Below, one piece after another: positions 35,738-43,304 of a stretch of DNA of 64,000 bases; position 1 is the stretch's first letter; every line of letters starts with the position of its first letter. A model generated the notes under the pieces. The model saw only the letters and a list, made by a program, of their open reading frames with translations. It did no database searches and was not told where the DNA came from. Source of the DNA: Persicitalea jodogahamensis (GTDB lineage Bacteria; Bacteroidota; Bacteroidia; Cytophagales; Spirosomataceae); the NCBI RefSeq assembly GCF_014651615.1, contig NZ_BMXF01000001.1, positions 1,583,731 through 1,647,730 of the forward strand, written 5' to 3'. The translations under genes were made by a program, and so were the position numbers.

Positions 35738-36745
35738 TTAGTTCTTAGTCTCCAATACCAGCCTGGCGTAGTAAGGAAAGTGGTCCGAGCCAAAATCATC
35801 GAGCCTTTCTACTTCCAGTACTTTGAATTCCGGCGATACGTAGATGTAGTCCAGTGGCCAGCGAAGCAGCAGCGACTTGGCGTCGAACGTATTAAACAAT
35901 CCCCGACCACAGCGAAGGTCGCGCAAGCCACTCAGTTTTTCGAAACGCCGGGAGTTGTACGACCAGCCCACATCGTTCAGGTCACCCGCCATTAGCGTAG
36001 GCAAGGAACCGCTGTCCGCGATCTGACGTCCTGCCTTCATTAACGCTACCTCCTCCTCATCAATATTGTCGGGGTATTCGCTGGGCTTGGGTGGTACAGG
36101 GTGGATGGTGAAGAGTTGGAAAGCTGACCCGTTAGCCAGGGTAGCTTTCGTACGAAACGAAGGGACGCCTTCTTCATTGAGATACTGTACCTCCCCACCA
36201 GCCAAGGGTACTTTTGAGTAAAGTGCCATGCCATAAGTATTGTCGTTTGGCTGCTCCATCCGGTAGGGGTACACTTTATCTAATTCGCTCAACTGTTCCA
36301 TCCACCACTCATCTACTTCCATAACCAGCAGAAATGTGGGGTTTTTGTCTTTGGCGATTTTCAGGAATTCTTTCGCCTCGCGGTTGTGCATGAAAACATT
36401 GGCCACCATAATACTAAAAGAGGCATCTTCGGCCGGGCTATCGACGGCTGTTGTTACTGACTCTGCGCCCAAAGGGGTATATGGGTACAGGAAATAGGCC
36501 TGAATAGCCGTAGCGGACAATAGCCCCGCCAGCAGTAGCCAGGATGATCTTTTCCGCTGGTGGGCCCAAAAAATAAAAATTGTCAGGCATATCAACAAGG
36601 CGAGTAGTACCAGCAGGCGGGGAAAATCAAGTACTTTAAAATACCACAGGCTACTCTCGTAAGTAAGGGATGCAAGCGTGAGGACAATGAGTGAAGTCGC
36701 GCAAAAAAGCAGAAGGAAATAAAGTGTTCTCCGTAGTAAGGACAT
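35738..36745 (-). CDS. membrane-anchored endonuclease/exonuclease/phosphatase family protein
   Basis: This 335-residue protein has three N-terminal membrane helices (about 7-30, 43-60 and 70-88) followed by an EEP domain (about 105-333) with MVANVFMHN, the metal Glu in VMEVDEWW, the catalytic GDLNDVGWS and a final GSDHFPYYA. The active site appears complete. Its orientation suggests the EEP domain faces the periplasm. Bacteroidota have several such proteins; substrates may be nucleic acids or phospholipid head groups, and this cannot be told from the sequence. Confidence 0.88.
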   Translation of the reverse strand: MSLLRRTLYFLLLFCATSLIVLTLASLTYESSLWYFKVLDFPRLLVLLALLICLTIFIFWAHQRKRSSWLLLAGLLSATAIQAYFLYPYTPLGAESVTTAVDSPAEDASFSIMVANVFMHNREAKEFLKIAKDKNPTFLLVMEVDEWWMEQLSELDKVYPYRMEQPNDNTYGMALYSKVPLAGGEVQYLNEEGVPSFRTKATLANGSAFQLFTIHPVPPKPSEYPDNIDEEEVALMKAGRQIADSGSLPTLMAGDLNDVGWSYNSRRFEKLSGLRDLRCGRGLFNTFDAKSLLLRWPLDYIYVSPEFKVLEVERLDDFGSDHFPYYARLVLETKN

Positions 36746-36793
36746 CGGTTGCTCAGCAGTTTGTAAAACGCACCCGTCCAGCTGCCAACAGGA

Positions 36794-37270
36794 TCAGTTC
36801 AATTGTCGCTCGAAGTACAGCACCCCGGCGTGAGGGTTGTGGTTGTATGCCGTAGTTTCCCGAAATCCGTAGGATTTGTAGAGCCCCACGGCCCAGGGCA
36901 TTTTGTACCCGATCGTGTCGAGCTTCATGGTGGTGTAGCCCAGCTGGCGGGCCACGGTTATCGATTTTTCCATGAAAGCTTTCCCAATTCCCAGACCCCG
37001 GAAATCGGGACGAAGGTACATCCGCTTCAGCTCGCAGGTAGTTTCGTTTTCAATTTGCCGCAGCGCAGCGCAGCCCACGAAACCCTCCTCGACTTTCACC
37101 AGAAAAAGACGCCCCCGTGGCGGGCCGTACATTGTGGGCAGAATGGTGAGTTCATGATCAATGTTCTGGAAACCGAGGTCAAAATCCAGTGAAGCCACAT
37201 ATTCTTTGAAAAGTTCGAAGGCGGCCGCGTAATCAGCCGCCTTCGAAGCTTCGATAATTGTCCAGTGCAT
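36794..37270 (-). CDS. GNAT family N-acetyltransferase
   Basis: This 158-residue GNAT domain has the acetyl-CoA P-loop RGLGIGK (about residues 95-101) after the beta-4 strand CELKRMYLRPDF and a C-terminal ending GVLYFERQLN. The substrate is not recognisable. It lies downstream of the acyl-ACP desaturase with only six bases between, so they are likely co-transcribed. Confidence 0.88.
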   Translation of the reverse strand: MHWTIIEASKAADYAAAFELFKEYVASLDFDLGFQNIDHELTILPTMYGPPRGRLFLVKVEEGFVGCAALRQIENETTCELKRMYLRPDFRGLGIGKAFMEKSITVARQLGYTTMKLDTIGYKMPWAVGLYKSYGFRETTAYNHNPHAGVLYFERQLN

Positions 37271-37276
37271 GGGCGA

Positions 37277-38260
37277 TCAGTCGATCCAACTGAATTCGTA
37301 AGCCAGCTCCGGTACTTTGGTGCGATCCGCGATGCGGCGCAGCCGGGTAGGCAGGGCCAGCAGATAATCCCGTGCCTTCTCTGCCTGTTCGTTAAGGTCG
37401 CGGAGGTGCTCCACTTTCCATTCGTCCAGCAGGGCATCAAGGATGTCGATGTAGTCGTTGGTCGTGTACACACCCAGGCGCTGGGCAGCATCGGAAAAAT
37501 GGGAGAAGGTATCACCCATTTTCACCCCTGTCTCGCGCAAAAAGTGAGCGGGCATCACGATTTTCTTCCGCATCATGTCTTCCAGAGCCAGCATCATCTC
37601 AGAAGGATCCACCTCAAAAATTCGGCTGACAAAGGCTTTGTACGCTTTGGCGTGGCGCATTTCGTCAGAAGCAATTACGCCGCAAATTTTGGACAGGTGC
37701 GTATTGCCAAACTGCTTTGCCAAGGTGGCCGTCCGGCGGTGCGAAACGTTGGTGGCCAGTTCCTGAAAAGACGTGTAGATAAAATTCCGGTAGGGGTCAC
37801 GACCTGTCCCGATATCGAATCCATCGGCAATGAGGTACTGTGTGGAGACTTCCATGGCTCGCATATTAACCCGGCCCGACAGGTAGAGGTACTTGTTAAG
37901 CAAATCGCCGTGACGGTTCTCCTCAGCCGTCCAGGAGCGTACCCATTGGGCCCAGCCGTGGGGTTCGTTAAGCTGGTCGACGCCCACGACATCCATGAGC
38001 CACGATTCGTAGGTTGGCAGAGCTTCTTCGGTAATGGTGTCCCCGATCAGCACTGCGACATAGTCGTAGGGCAACTCGCGGCAGCTTTCCTGCAATAATT
38101 TTACGTCGGAGATGAAACTTTCGTTTGCCGAATCGGGCAGAAAGTCCGATGGCTGCCAATTCTCATCGACGGGTTTGAGATATTCGCCCAGCAGCGAGTC
38201 CAGTTTCTGGCCCACAAACTGCATGACTTCCTTGCGGAGGGCGGTAATTTCGGTTTGCAT
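37277..38260 (-). CDS. acyl-ACP desaturase (soluble, plant type)
   Basis: This 327-residue protein of the ferritin-like superfamily has both di-iron ligand motifs, E113-E-N-R-H117 and D199-E-M-R-H203. Helices around them match stearoyl-ACP delta-9 desaturases. It would insert a cis double bond into acyl chains carried on ACP, with oxygen and ferredoxin. The gene is divergent from plsC, an acyltransferase for phospholipid synthesis, which fits membrane-lipid tailoring. The GNAT gene follows six bases after it. Confidence 0.92.
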   Translation of the reverse strand: MQTEITALRKEVMQFVGQKLDSLLGEYLKPVDENWQPSDFLPDSANESFISDVKLLQESCRELPYDYVAVLIGDTITEEALPTYESWLMDVVGVDQLNEPHGWAQWVRSWTAEENRHGDLLNKYLYLSGRVNMRAMEVSTQYLIADGFDIGTGRDPYRNFIYTSFQELATNVSHRRTATLAKQFGNTHLSKICGVIASDEMRHAKAYKAFVSRIFEVDPSEMMLALEDMMRKKIVMPAHFLRETGVKMGDTFSHFSDAAQRLGVYTTNDYIDILDALLDEWKVEHLRDLNEQAEKARDYLLALPTRLRRIADRTKVPELAYEFSWID

Positions 38261-38329
38261 GATTAGTGTAGTTAGAGTGCAGATGACAAAGGTCGTAATT
38301 ACGATTTAAGATACGCAATATCCTGCGAA

Positions 38330-38362
38330 TTTCGCAATCTAAATGCCTTTACCGTAATTTTG
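38330..38362 (+). promoter_or_regulatory. putative promoter of plsC
   Basis: TTTCG (38330-38334) and TAATTTTG (38355-38362), a match to TAnnTTTG, are 20 bases apart. The -7 box lies 17 bases before the GTG start, so the leader is very short. Confidence 0.5.
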
Positions 38363-38379
38363 CCAAAAAACTCCCGTCT

Positions 38380-39120
38380 GTGAAAAAAGTTTTGGATTAT
38401 TTGCTGAGCGTGGTCTATCTGCTATTTTTTGGCTTAATGCTGCTCATTTTCCACGTCACACAACTCATTGCCTATAACATCTTTGGCAAAGAAGCGCATA
38501 AAAAGACAGTGGTCTGGTTCAACTTCTGCCTGGTGCACGGCTGGTACCTTACGGGTAGCCACGTGCATTTCGAGCAAAGAACTAGCCTGCCCGACGACCG
38601 GCCGATCATCTTCGTGGCCAACCACCAAAGCATGTTCGATATTCCCGGGCTGATCTGGTTTTTACGAAAATATTATCCCCTATTCGTATCTAAAATTGAA
38701 TTGGCGCACGGCATACCTGGCATATCGTACAACCTGCGGGTGGGGGGAGCGGCTCTGATTGACCGCAAAGACGGCAAGAAGGCCGTGGTTGAAATCGCCA
38801 AACTCGGTAAGCGAATTCATGATGCCAAAGGTTCGGCGGCGATTTTTCCGGAAGGTACCCGCTCTTCCTCCGGAGTCATGAAGGCCTTTGCCGTTGGAGG
38901 GTTAATGGCCCTGCTCAAAAAGGCACCCGATGCACTGGTGGTACCCGTTGCTATACAGGGAACCGGAAAATTTAACCCGAAAGGTCTCTTTCCTCTTATT
39001 TCATTCACAAAGATGTCTTGGACAGTGCTGCCTGGTATCGAGCCATCTGGAAAAACGCTTGATGAAATAGCTGCCCTGGCAAAAGCTTCTATTCAGGAAA
39101 TTTTGAAGCAAGAGCCTTGA
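38380..39120 (+). CDS. plsC: 1-acyl-sn-glycerol-3-phosphate acyltransferase
   Basis: This 246-residue membrane acyltransferase begins with GTG, preceded by a -7 box at 38355. An N-terminal membrane helix (about 7-31) leads to the HX4D catalytic motif His82-Asp87 (NHQSMFD) and the substrate motif FPEGTRS (156-162). It makes phosphatidic acid from lysophosphatidic acid. The divergent acyl-ACP desaturase upstream could supply unsaturated acyl chains. Length and motifs are standard. Confidence 0.93.
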   Translation: MKKVLDYLLSVVYLLFFGLMLLIFHVTQLIAYNIFGKEAHKKTVVWFNFCLVHGWYLTGSHVHFEQRTSLPDDRPIIFVANHQSMFDIPGLIWFLRKYYPLFVSKIELAHGIPGISYNLRVGGAALIDRKDGKKAVVEIAKLGKRIHDAKGSAAIFPEGTRSSSGVMKAFAVGGLMALLKKAPDALVVPVAIQGTGKFNPKGLFPLISFTKMSWTVLPGIEPSGKTLDEIAALAKASIQEILKQEP

Positions 39121-39253
39121 AATCCCCTGTCGGGAGGGGCAGAGAGTGATGTGGGTAGTTGAAAAAAAACCATTAACATTTGTTAACAACTCTCTGCTTA
39201 AACGACCCTCCCGGCTTGCTCTCTAACCCCCGAAAACCATAAAATAGAGAGCC

Positions 39254-39709
39254 ATGAAAAACAAAACCACGCTTGCCGCCTTTTTTGTGCTATTCGCCAC
39301 GAGCGCATTTGCCCAGGGATACGGAAACTACGGTAACGACCGGCGCAACAACGACCGCCAGGATCCGCCCCGCACCAACCGGACCTACAATCAGCGAACC
39401 GATGTGGCGCGATTGCCTGCTAACGACCGCCGCGAAGCGGCCCGTATCAATGATCTGCAACGCGAAACGCGGACTAGAATTGCCGATGGGATCGCCCAGG
39501 GCACGCTCACTTCCCGCGAGGCCATTCGGCTCCTGAATGAATTCGAGAATATCAACAATAAGGAACGCCGGTACCTGGCCAACCACGACCTCACCAATCG
39601 TGAAACCCGCGAACTGACGCGCGATCTGGAAAATCTGATCAAGGGAATCCGATACGAGAACCGGGATGCACAGCGTGAAAACGATCGGTACACGGTTCGA
39701 AGATATTAA
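39254..39709 (+). CDS. small secreted Arg/Asn-rich protein
   Basis: I do not recognise this 151-residue protein. A clear signal peptide (about 1-20, ending AFAQ) precedes a disordered Gly/Asn/Arg segment (21-50), then a charged helical region (55-140) with about one Arg in five residues. The sequence INDLQRETRTRIADGIAQG and the paired NRETRELTRDL suggest repeated helices. It has its own terminator, so it is a single-gene unit. A periplasmic nucleic-acid- or anion-binding role is possible but unproven. Confidence 0.75.
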   Translation: MKNKTTLAAFFVLFATSAFAQGYGNYGNDRRNNDRQDPPRTNRTYNQRTDVARLPANDRREAARINDLQRETRTRIADGIAQGTLTSREAIRLLNEFENINNKERRYLANHDLTNRETRELTRDLENLIKGIRYENRDAQRENDRYTVRRY

Positions 39710-39746
39710 AGACCATAGTTAGTTGAAGGTTTAGGGTAGTTGGAAA

Positions 39747-39775
39747 GGGTGCTTCATTTTGAGGCATCCTTTTTT
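39747..39775 (+). terminator. intrinsic terminator after the Arg-rich gene
   Basis: A 9-bp stem, GGGTGCTTC paired with GAGGCATCC including two G-T pairs, and a 5-base loop are followed by six T. It begins 37 bases past the stop. Confidence 0.8.
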
Positions 39776-39862
39776 GTTTTCCGCGCAGTGGGCATCCGCT
39801 TCATTCAGGTCTAAGCACTGATCGAGGCGTGTGTTAAAAAGAAGGAGCGGGGGGTGACACGT

Positions 39863-40294
39863 TCAAAATTTCAGAACCAGTTTCGCGTGAGTTTTCCGAA
39901 AGCCCTCGCGCTCGTAAAAACGATGAGTATCGAGGCGGATCAGATTCGAGGTGACTTCGATTTGATTGGCTCCCAGTCGTTCGGCAAATTGCCGGATGGC
40001 TACTATTAGTTTCCGGCCAATACCCTTCGATCGGAAGGTTGGATTCACATACATTTCCTGGATTTCGGCAATCGCCGCGGCATGATGAAGAAGCAGCTGG
40101 ACATGACACCCTGCCATACCGACCGATACCCCTTCTATTTCGGCGATGAGATAGGCGATATTTTCATTGTTCAAGTTCCTCTGGAAGACCGTGTCAAAAG
40201 CTTCCCTATCCAACTTTTCATTTTCCAACTCGCAAAGCATGCCGTACAGGATACCGACATCAGCAGGGCGAGCAGAACGGATCGTCACTTCCAT
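39863..40294 (-). CDS. GNAT family N-acetyltransferase
   Basis: The start at 40294 gives 143 residues beginning MEVTIRSARPADVG, the usual GNAT N-terminus; the in-frame start at 40330 would overlap the preceding gene. The acetyl-CoA motif RSKGIGRKL near residue 97 follows the beta-4 strand EIQEMYVNPTF. A His-rich segment, LLHHAAAIAEI, precedes it. The substrate is unknown. It lies one base from the upstream oxidoreductase stop, so the two are co-transcribed and probably coupled. Confidence 0.85.
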   Translation of the reverse strand: MEVTIRSARPADVGILYGMLCELENEKLDREAFDTVFQRNLNNENIAYLIAEIEGVSVGMAGCHVQLLLHHAAAIAEIQEMYVNPTFRSKGIGRKLIVAIRQFAERLGANQIEVTSNLIRLDTHRFYEREGFRKTHAKLVLKF

Positions 40295-40295
40295 G

Positions 40296-40970
40296 CTAAA
40301 AACGTTGCATCTTTTCAGATTCGTGAACAAAGGCCCCCTGCGGCACCTGATCCACTATTGGGTCCTGAGCGGCTACTACCATAGCCTTGGCTACCTTGGC
40401 AGAGTCGATGGCGCGGTACTTTTTGAGCGGACCAACCATGAGCGGGCCGAAGATGTTCATGAGCACTTCTCCGATTTTTTCACCCACTCTTTTTTCCTCC
40501 CGGTTGCCAAGGAGTAATGAGGGGCGAAATATATGGAGCGCAGAAAAACCAACTTTTTTCAGATCTTCCTCAACATTGCCCTTCACCCGGTTGTAGAAAA
40601 ACGAGGAGTCAGGATCAGCTCCCATGGCGGTGACGATCAGGAACTGGTCGCTTCCGTTCTGGATGGCTGCCCGCGCAATTTGCAGGGGATAATCGTGATC
40701 GACTTTGATAAAAGCTTCCTTCGATCCTGCTTTTTTCATGGTGGTGCCAATGCAGCAAAATACATCGTCTCCTCGTATCAGGCTGGTGTCGGGATGATCG
40801 AAATCAAAATGGACTTTGGTCAGTTTCGGATGCTGTATATCAATCGGGCCCCGTACCAGCACCCGTACTTCCGCATAGGAATCTGACTGCAGAAGTTCGT
40901 CGACCAGTTGCTTGCCGATGAGCCCCGTGGCACCTGCCACAAGGGCCGATTTTTTTTGTAGTACATTCAT
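40296..40970 (-). CDS. NAD(P)-binding Rossmann oxidoreductase (HTATIP2-like)
   Basis: This 224-residue protein is an atypical short-chain dehydrogenase: an N-terminal GATGLIGKQLVDELL nucleotide motif (13-27), DDVFCCIGTTMKKAG near 68, and a central YNRVKGNVEEDLKK with the Tyr-x3-Lys pattern. It most resembles HTATIP2/TIP30-like oxidoreductases. The substrate is unknown. It is the upstream gene of a two-gene unit with the GNAT at 39863. Confidence 0.85.
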   Translation of the reverse strand: MNVLQKKSALVAGATGLIGKQLVDELLQSDSYAEVRVLVRGPIDIQHPKLTKVHFDFDHPDTSLIRGDDVFCCIGTTMKKAGSKEAFIKVDHDYPLQIARAAIQNGSDQFLIVTAMGADPDSSFFYNRVKGNVEEDLKKVGFSALHIFRPSLLLGNREEKRVGEKIGEVLMNIFGPLMVGPLKKYRAIDSAKVAKAMVVAAQDPIVDQVPQGAFVHESEKMQRF

Positions 40971-41139
40971 GTCAAATGAAATTATTTATCAATAATACGG
41001 TGTTTTGTCCTGATTTCGGTCCAGAAAATAAATTTAAGGTGGCATCAGGAGGACTTTTTGAAATTATTATGAGTTATAAATAGGCATAAAGAAGGACAAA
41101 GAGAAAAGTTGGCACGGTATGTGAGCTACCAAGAAAAGA

Positions 41140-41916
41140 ATGCGCCCAGAATATGATATAATGACAGCACACTGCCAATATAATATCCCCTCCGATACAA
41201 TTGAAAAGGCCCTTCTTCAAAGGAAAAGGGTCATGACTACTCCTTTTCTCCGACGGCTCTACAGAGAGTGGTATGATCGGTTCGTAACCGAAATGGAACA
41301 ACTTCCCCGTGGCACAAAAATTGAATTAGGCGCGGGCGTAGGATTTTTAAGGGAGGTGGCCCCGTCTGTCGTCAGCACGGACAGCATTCCTTTTCCTACC
41401 AACGATTTAACTTTTCTGCCTACTAGTTTGCCCTTCAATACTGATTCAGTCAGCGGGATTTTTATGATTGATACATTCAGCCGGATACCGGGTACCCGTG
41501 CTTTCCTGACGGAGGCACAGCGAGTCCTGAAGCCCGGTGGCAAAATCATCATGATTGAACCCGCGAGCAGTGTTTGGGGAAGGCTGGCCAGTAAGTGGTT
41601 CTCTGAAAAGAACTTCGATCGCTCGGCGGACTGGACCTGCGCCTGTTCATTATCCACCGGAAAAGTGAATAGTGCCATGGCCTGGATTGTCTTCGAGCGC
41701 GACCTTGAGCAGTTCCATCAGGAATTTCCGGGCCTCTCATTAGCAAGCAAAACCTACCACACTCCGTTTCGCTATTTTGTAGGAGGGAATAGTCGGTTTG
41801 AGCGTGGTCTGGCTCCGCAAAGCAGTTATTCGCTATTCAAAAATGTCGACGGATGGTTGTCAAGCCTGTCGCCTCAATGGTCAATGTTCATGACCATAGT
41901 AATCGAGAAGAAATAG
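41140..41916 (+). CDS. class I SAM-dependent methyltransferase
   Basis: This protein has 258 residues from the ATG at 41140; starts at 41161 and 41233 are possible because the N-terminal 31 residues are poorly conserved in type. A Rossmann methyltransferase core shows the SAM-binding motif IELGAGVGFLREV (about 61-73), an acidic STDSIPF segment and EAQRVLKPGGKIIMIEP near 128. The C-terminal part is long and aromatic. Related proteins often occur in lipid or polysaccharide synthesis, and the substrate is unknown here. It stands alone, 170 bases from the divergent oxidoreductase. Confidence 0.85.
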   Translation: MRPEYDIMTAHCQYNIPSDTIEKALLQRKRVMTTPFLRRLYREWYDRFVTEMEQLPRGTKIELGAGVGFLREVAPSVVSTDSIPFPTNDLTFLPTSLPFNTDSVSGIFMIDTFSRIPGTRAFLTEAQRVLKPGGKIIMIEPASSVWGRLASKWFSEKNFDRSADWTCACSLSTGKVNSAMAWIVFERDLEQFHQEFPGLSLASKTYHTPFRYFVGGNSRFERGLAPQSSYSLFKNVDGWLSSLSPQWSMFMTIVIEKK

Positions 41917-42110
41917 ACGAAAGCCGGGCAGCGCACCAACTATGCGATAAATCTCTCCTCTGTTTCCAGAAAGATCTTCTTACGAATTTACCGAGGTAGA
42001 GTACCTCTTCCGAACTAGCCCTGAGGTATGCTTCGGTATGGCTATTCTGTGATCAGGCGAGGTGCCATAGCTGTGCCTCAGATCAAAGAGAGTCAGTTTC
42101 TCCAAAGTAC

Positions 42111-42118
42111 TATCTTTG
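42111..42118 (+). promoter_or_regulatory. possible -7 box for the acyltransferase gene
   Basis: TATCTTTG matches TAnnTTTG and lies 46 bases before the ATG at 42165. A -33 box at good spacing is not clear. Confidence 0.4.
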
Positions 42119-42164
42119 TGCTGCATGGTACTTACAGAATCTCCGCCTGCCAGTTGATTTGCCG

Positions 42165-43226
42165 ATGACTCAAAAGAACAGATTGCTTGAATTGGACGCC
42201 CTGCGGGGCATTGCGGCGGTGAGCGTGATGATCTTCCATTACTCCATTAATGAGAATGCCGGAAAACTGGGATGGGAGTTCAGGTACGGCGTAACGGGAG
42301 TCGACCTGTTTTTCATGATTAGCGGCTTCGTAATTACGCTGAGTATTCAGAAGATCAAAAAATGGCAGGACTTCGCCGTTTTTCGCTTCGCCCGCCTGTA
42401 CCCGACCTTCTGGGCGTGTGTGCTAATCACTACCCTCGCTATCCTTTTCTACGAACCTGCTTCGCTCAGTGTTAGTCAATTCCTGGCAAACCTGACCATG
42501 TTCCCGGTGTACTTTGGTATCGAAAATATCGATCAGGTCTATTGGACACTGTTGGTGGAGATGGTTTTCTACCTGTGGATTCTGGCCGTGTGGTTGGCGG
42601 GGGGGATGCGGCACATCGTAACGATTGGCTTTCTGTTTCTGGTCGGAGTAGTATTTTTTCACGCCCTTGGCCACCATTATCCGACGGTGTACCATTTCCT
42701 GACCTTGAAAGTGCAGTTTCTCAACCACTTTCCCCTTTTTTATACCGGAATCTTATTTTATCAGTTAAAATTCCGGTCGTTCTCCTGGCGATACTTGGCG
42801 CTTATTTGCGTGGGTATGGTGGCCGCATTCTATTTGCACGATAAAGGGGGCCGGTCGATGTATCATACCTCCGTAATTGAACACGATTTACTTATTGCGT
42901 TCTACCACCTTTTGTTTCTGATGTTTGTGTTCGGGAAATTGTCTTTCCTGGTCAATCCCACTCTGCTGTTCCTGGGCAAAATCTCGTACAGCCTTTACCT
43001 TTTGCATCAATATGTCGGATTGCATTTAATCGCAACATTTAACGAAACTCTGGGTTTGAATATCTATGTGGCGGAGTTTCTGACCGTCGGCATCATCGTT
43101 CTTCTGTCCTACCTGGTGACTGTTTTCGTCGAGGATCCTGCCATCAGCCGAATCAAGAATTGGTACCGTGCCAGAGAACATCGGCAGGTGGAGGAGCCGG
43201 ATGCCGCCCGCACGGCCCTGCCGTAA
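42165..43226 (+). CDS. membrane acyltransferase, OafA/acyltransferase-3 family
   Basis: The ATG at 42165 gives 353 residues beginning MTQKNRLLELDALRGIAAVSVMIFHYS, a typical N-terminus; a TTG two codons earlier is less likely. About ten membrane helices are visible. The catalytic-type Arg-Gly (DALRG) and His (FHYS) fit the acyltransferase-3 family, which O-acetylates or otherwise acylates surface polysaccharides, lipids or peptidoglycan at the inner membrane. It has no SGNH domain. The gene stands alone between the methyltransferase and the APC permease. Confidence 0.9.
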   Translation: MTQKNRLLELDALRGIAAVSVMIFHYSINENAGKLGWEFRYGVTGVDLFFMISGFVITLSIQKIKKWQDFAVFRFARLYPTFWACVLITTLAILFYEPASLSVSQFLANLTMFPVYFGIENIDQVYWTLLVEMVFYLWILAVWLAGGMRHIVTIGFLFLVGVVFFHALGHHYPTVYHFLTLKVQFLNHFPLFYTGILFYQLKFRSFSWRYLALICVGMVAAFYLHDKGGRSMYHTSVIEHDLLIAFYHLLFLMFVFGKLSFLVNPTLLFLGKISYSLYLLHQYVGLHLIATFNETLGLNIYVAEFLTVGIIVLLSYLVTVFVEDPAISRIKNWYRAREHRQVEEPDAARTALP

Positions 43227-43256
43227 ACTTTTTCGTGGTTCATTTGCCTTATTCAG

Positions 43257-43264
43257 TACATTTG
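43257..43264 (+). promoter_or_regulatory. -7 box for the APC permease gene
   Basis: TACATTTG matches TAnnTTTG and lies 40 bases before the ATG at 43305. A T-rich element (43229-43233) is about 23 bases upstream, at the edge of the usual spacing. Confidence 0.45.
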
Positions 43265-43304
43265 CGGCTTGGATAGAACTACTTAGCCCACCAGAATTTC
43301 CACA

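Noticed and set aside
37265-38098. A 277-codon plus-strand frame opposite the desaturase
   Set aside because: The desaturase di-iron motifs prove the minus-strand reading.
41917-42164. Possible small RNA or tRNA in the gap before the acyltransferase gene
   Set aside because: I saw only weak inverted repeats and no cloverleaf or conserved tRNA arms.
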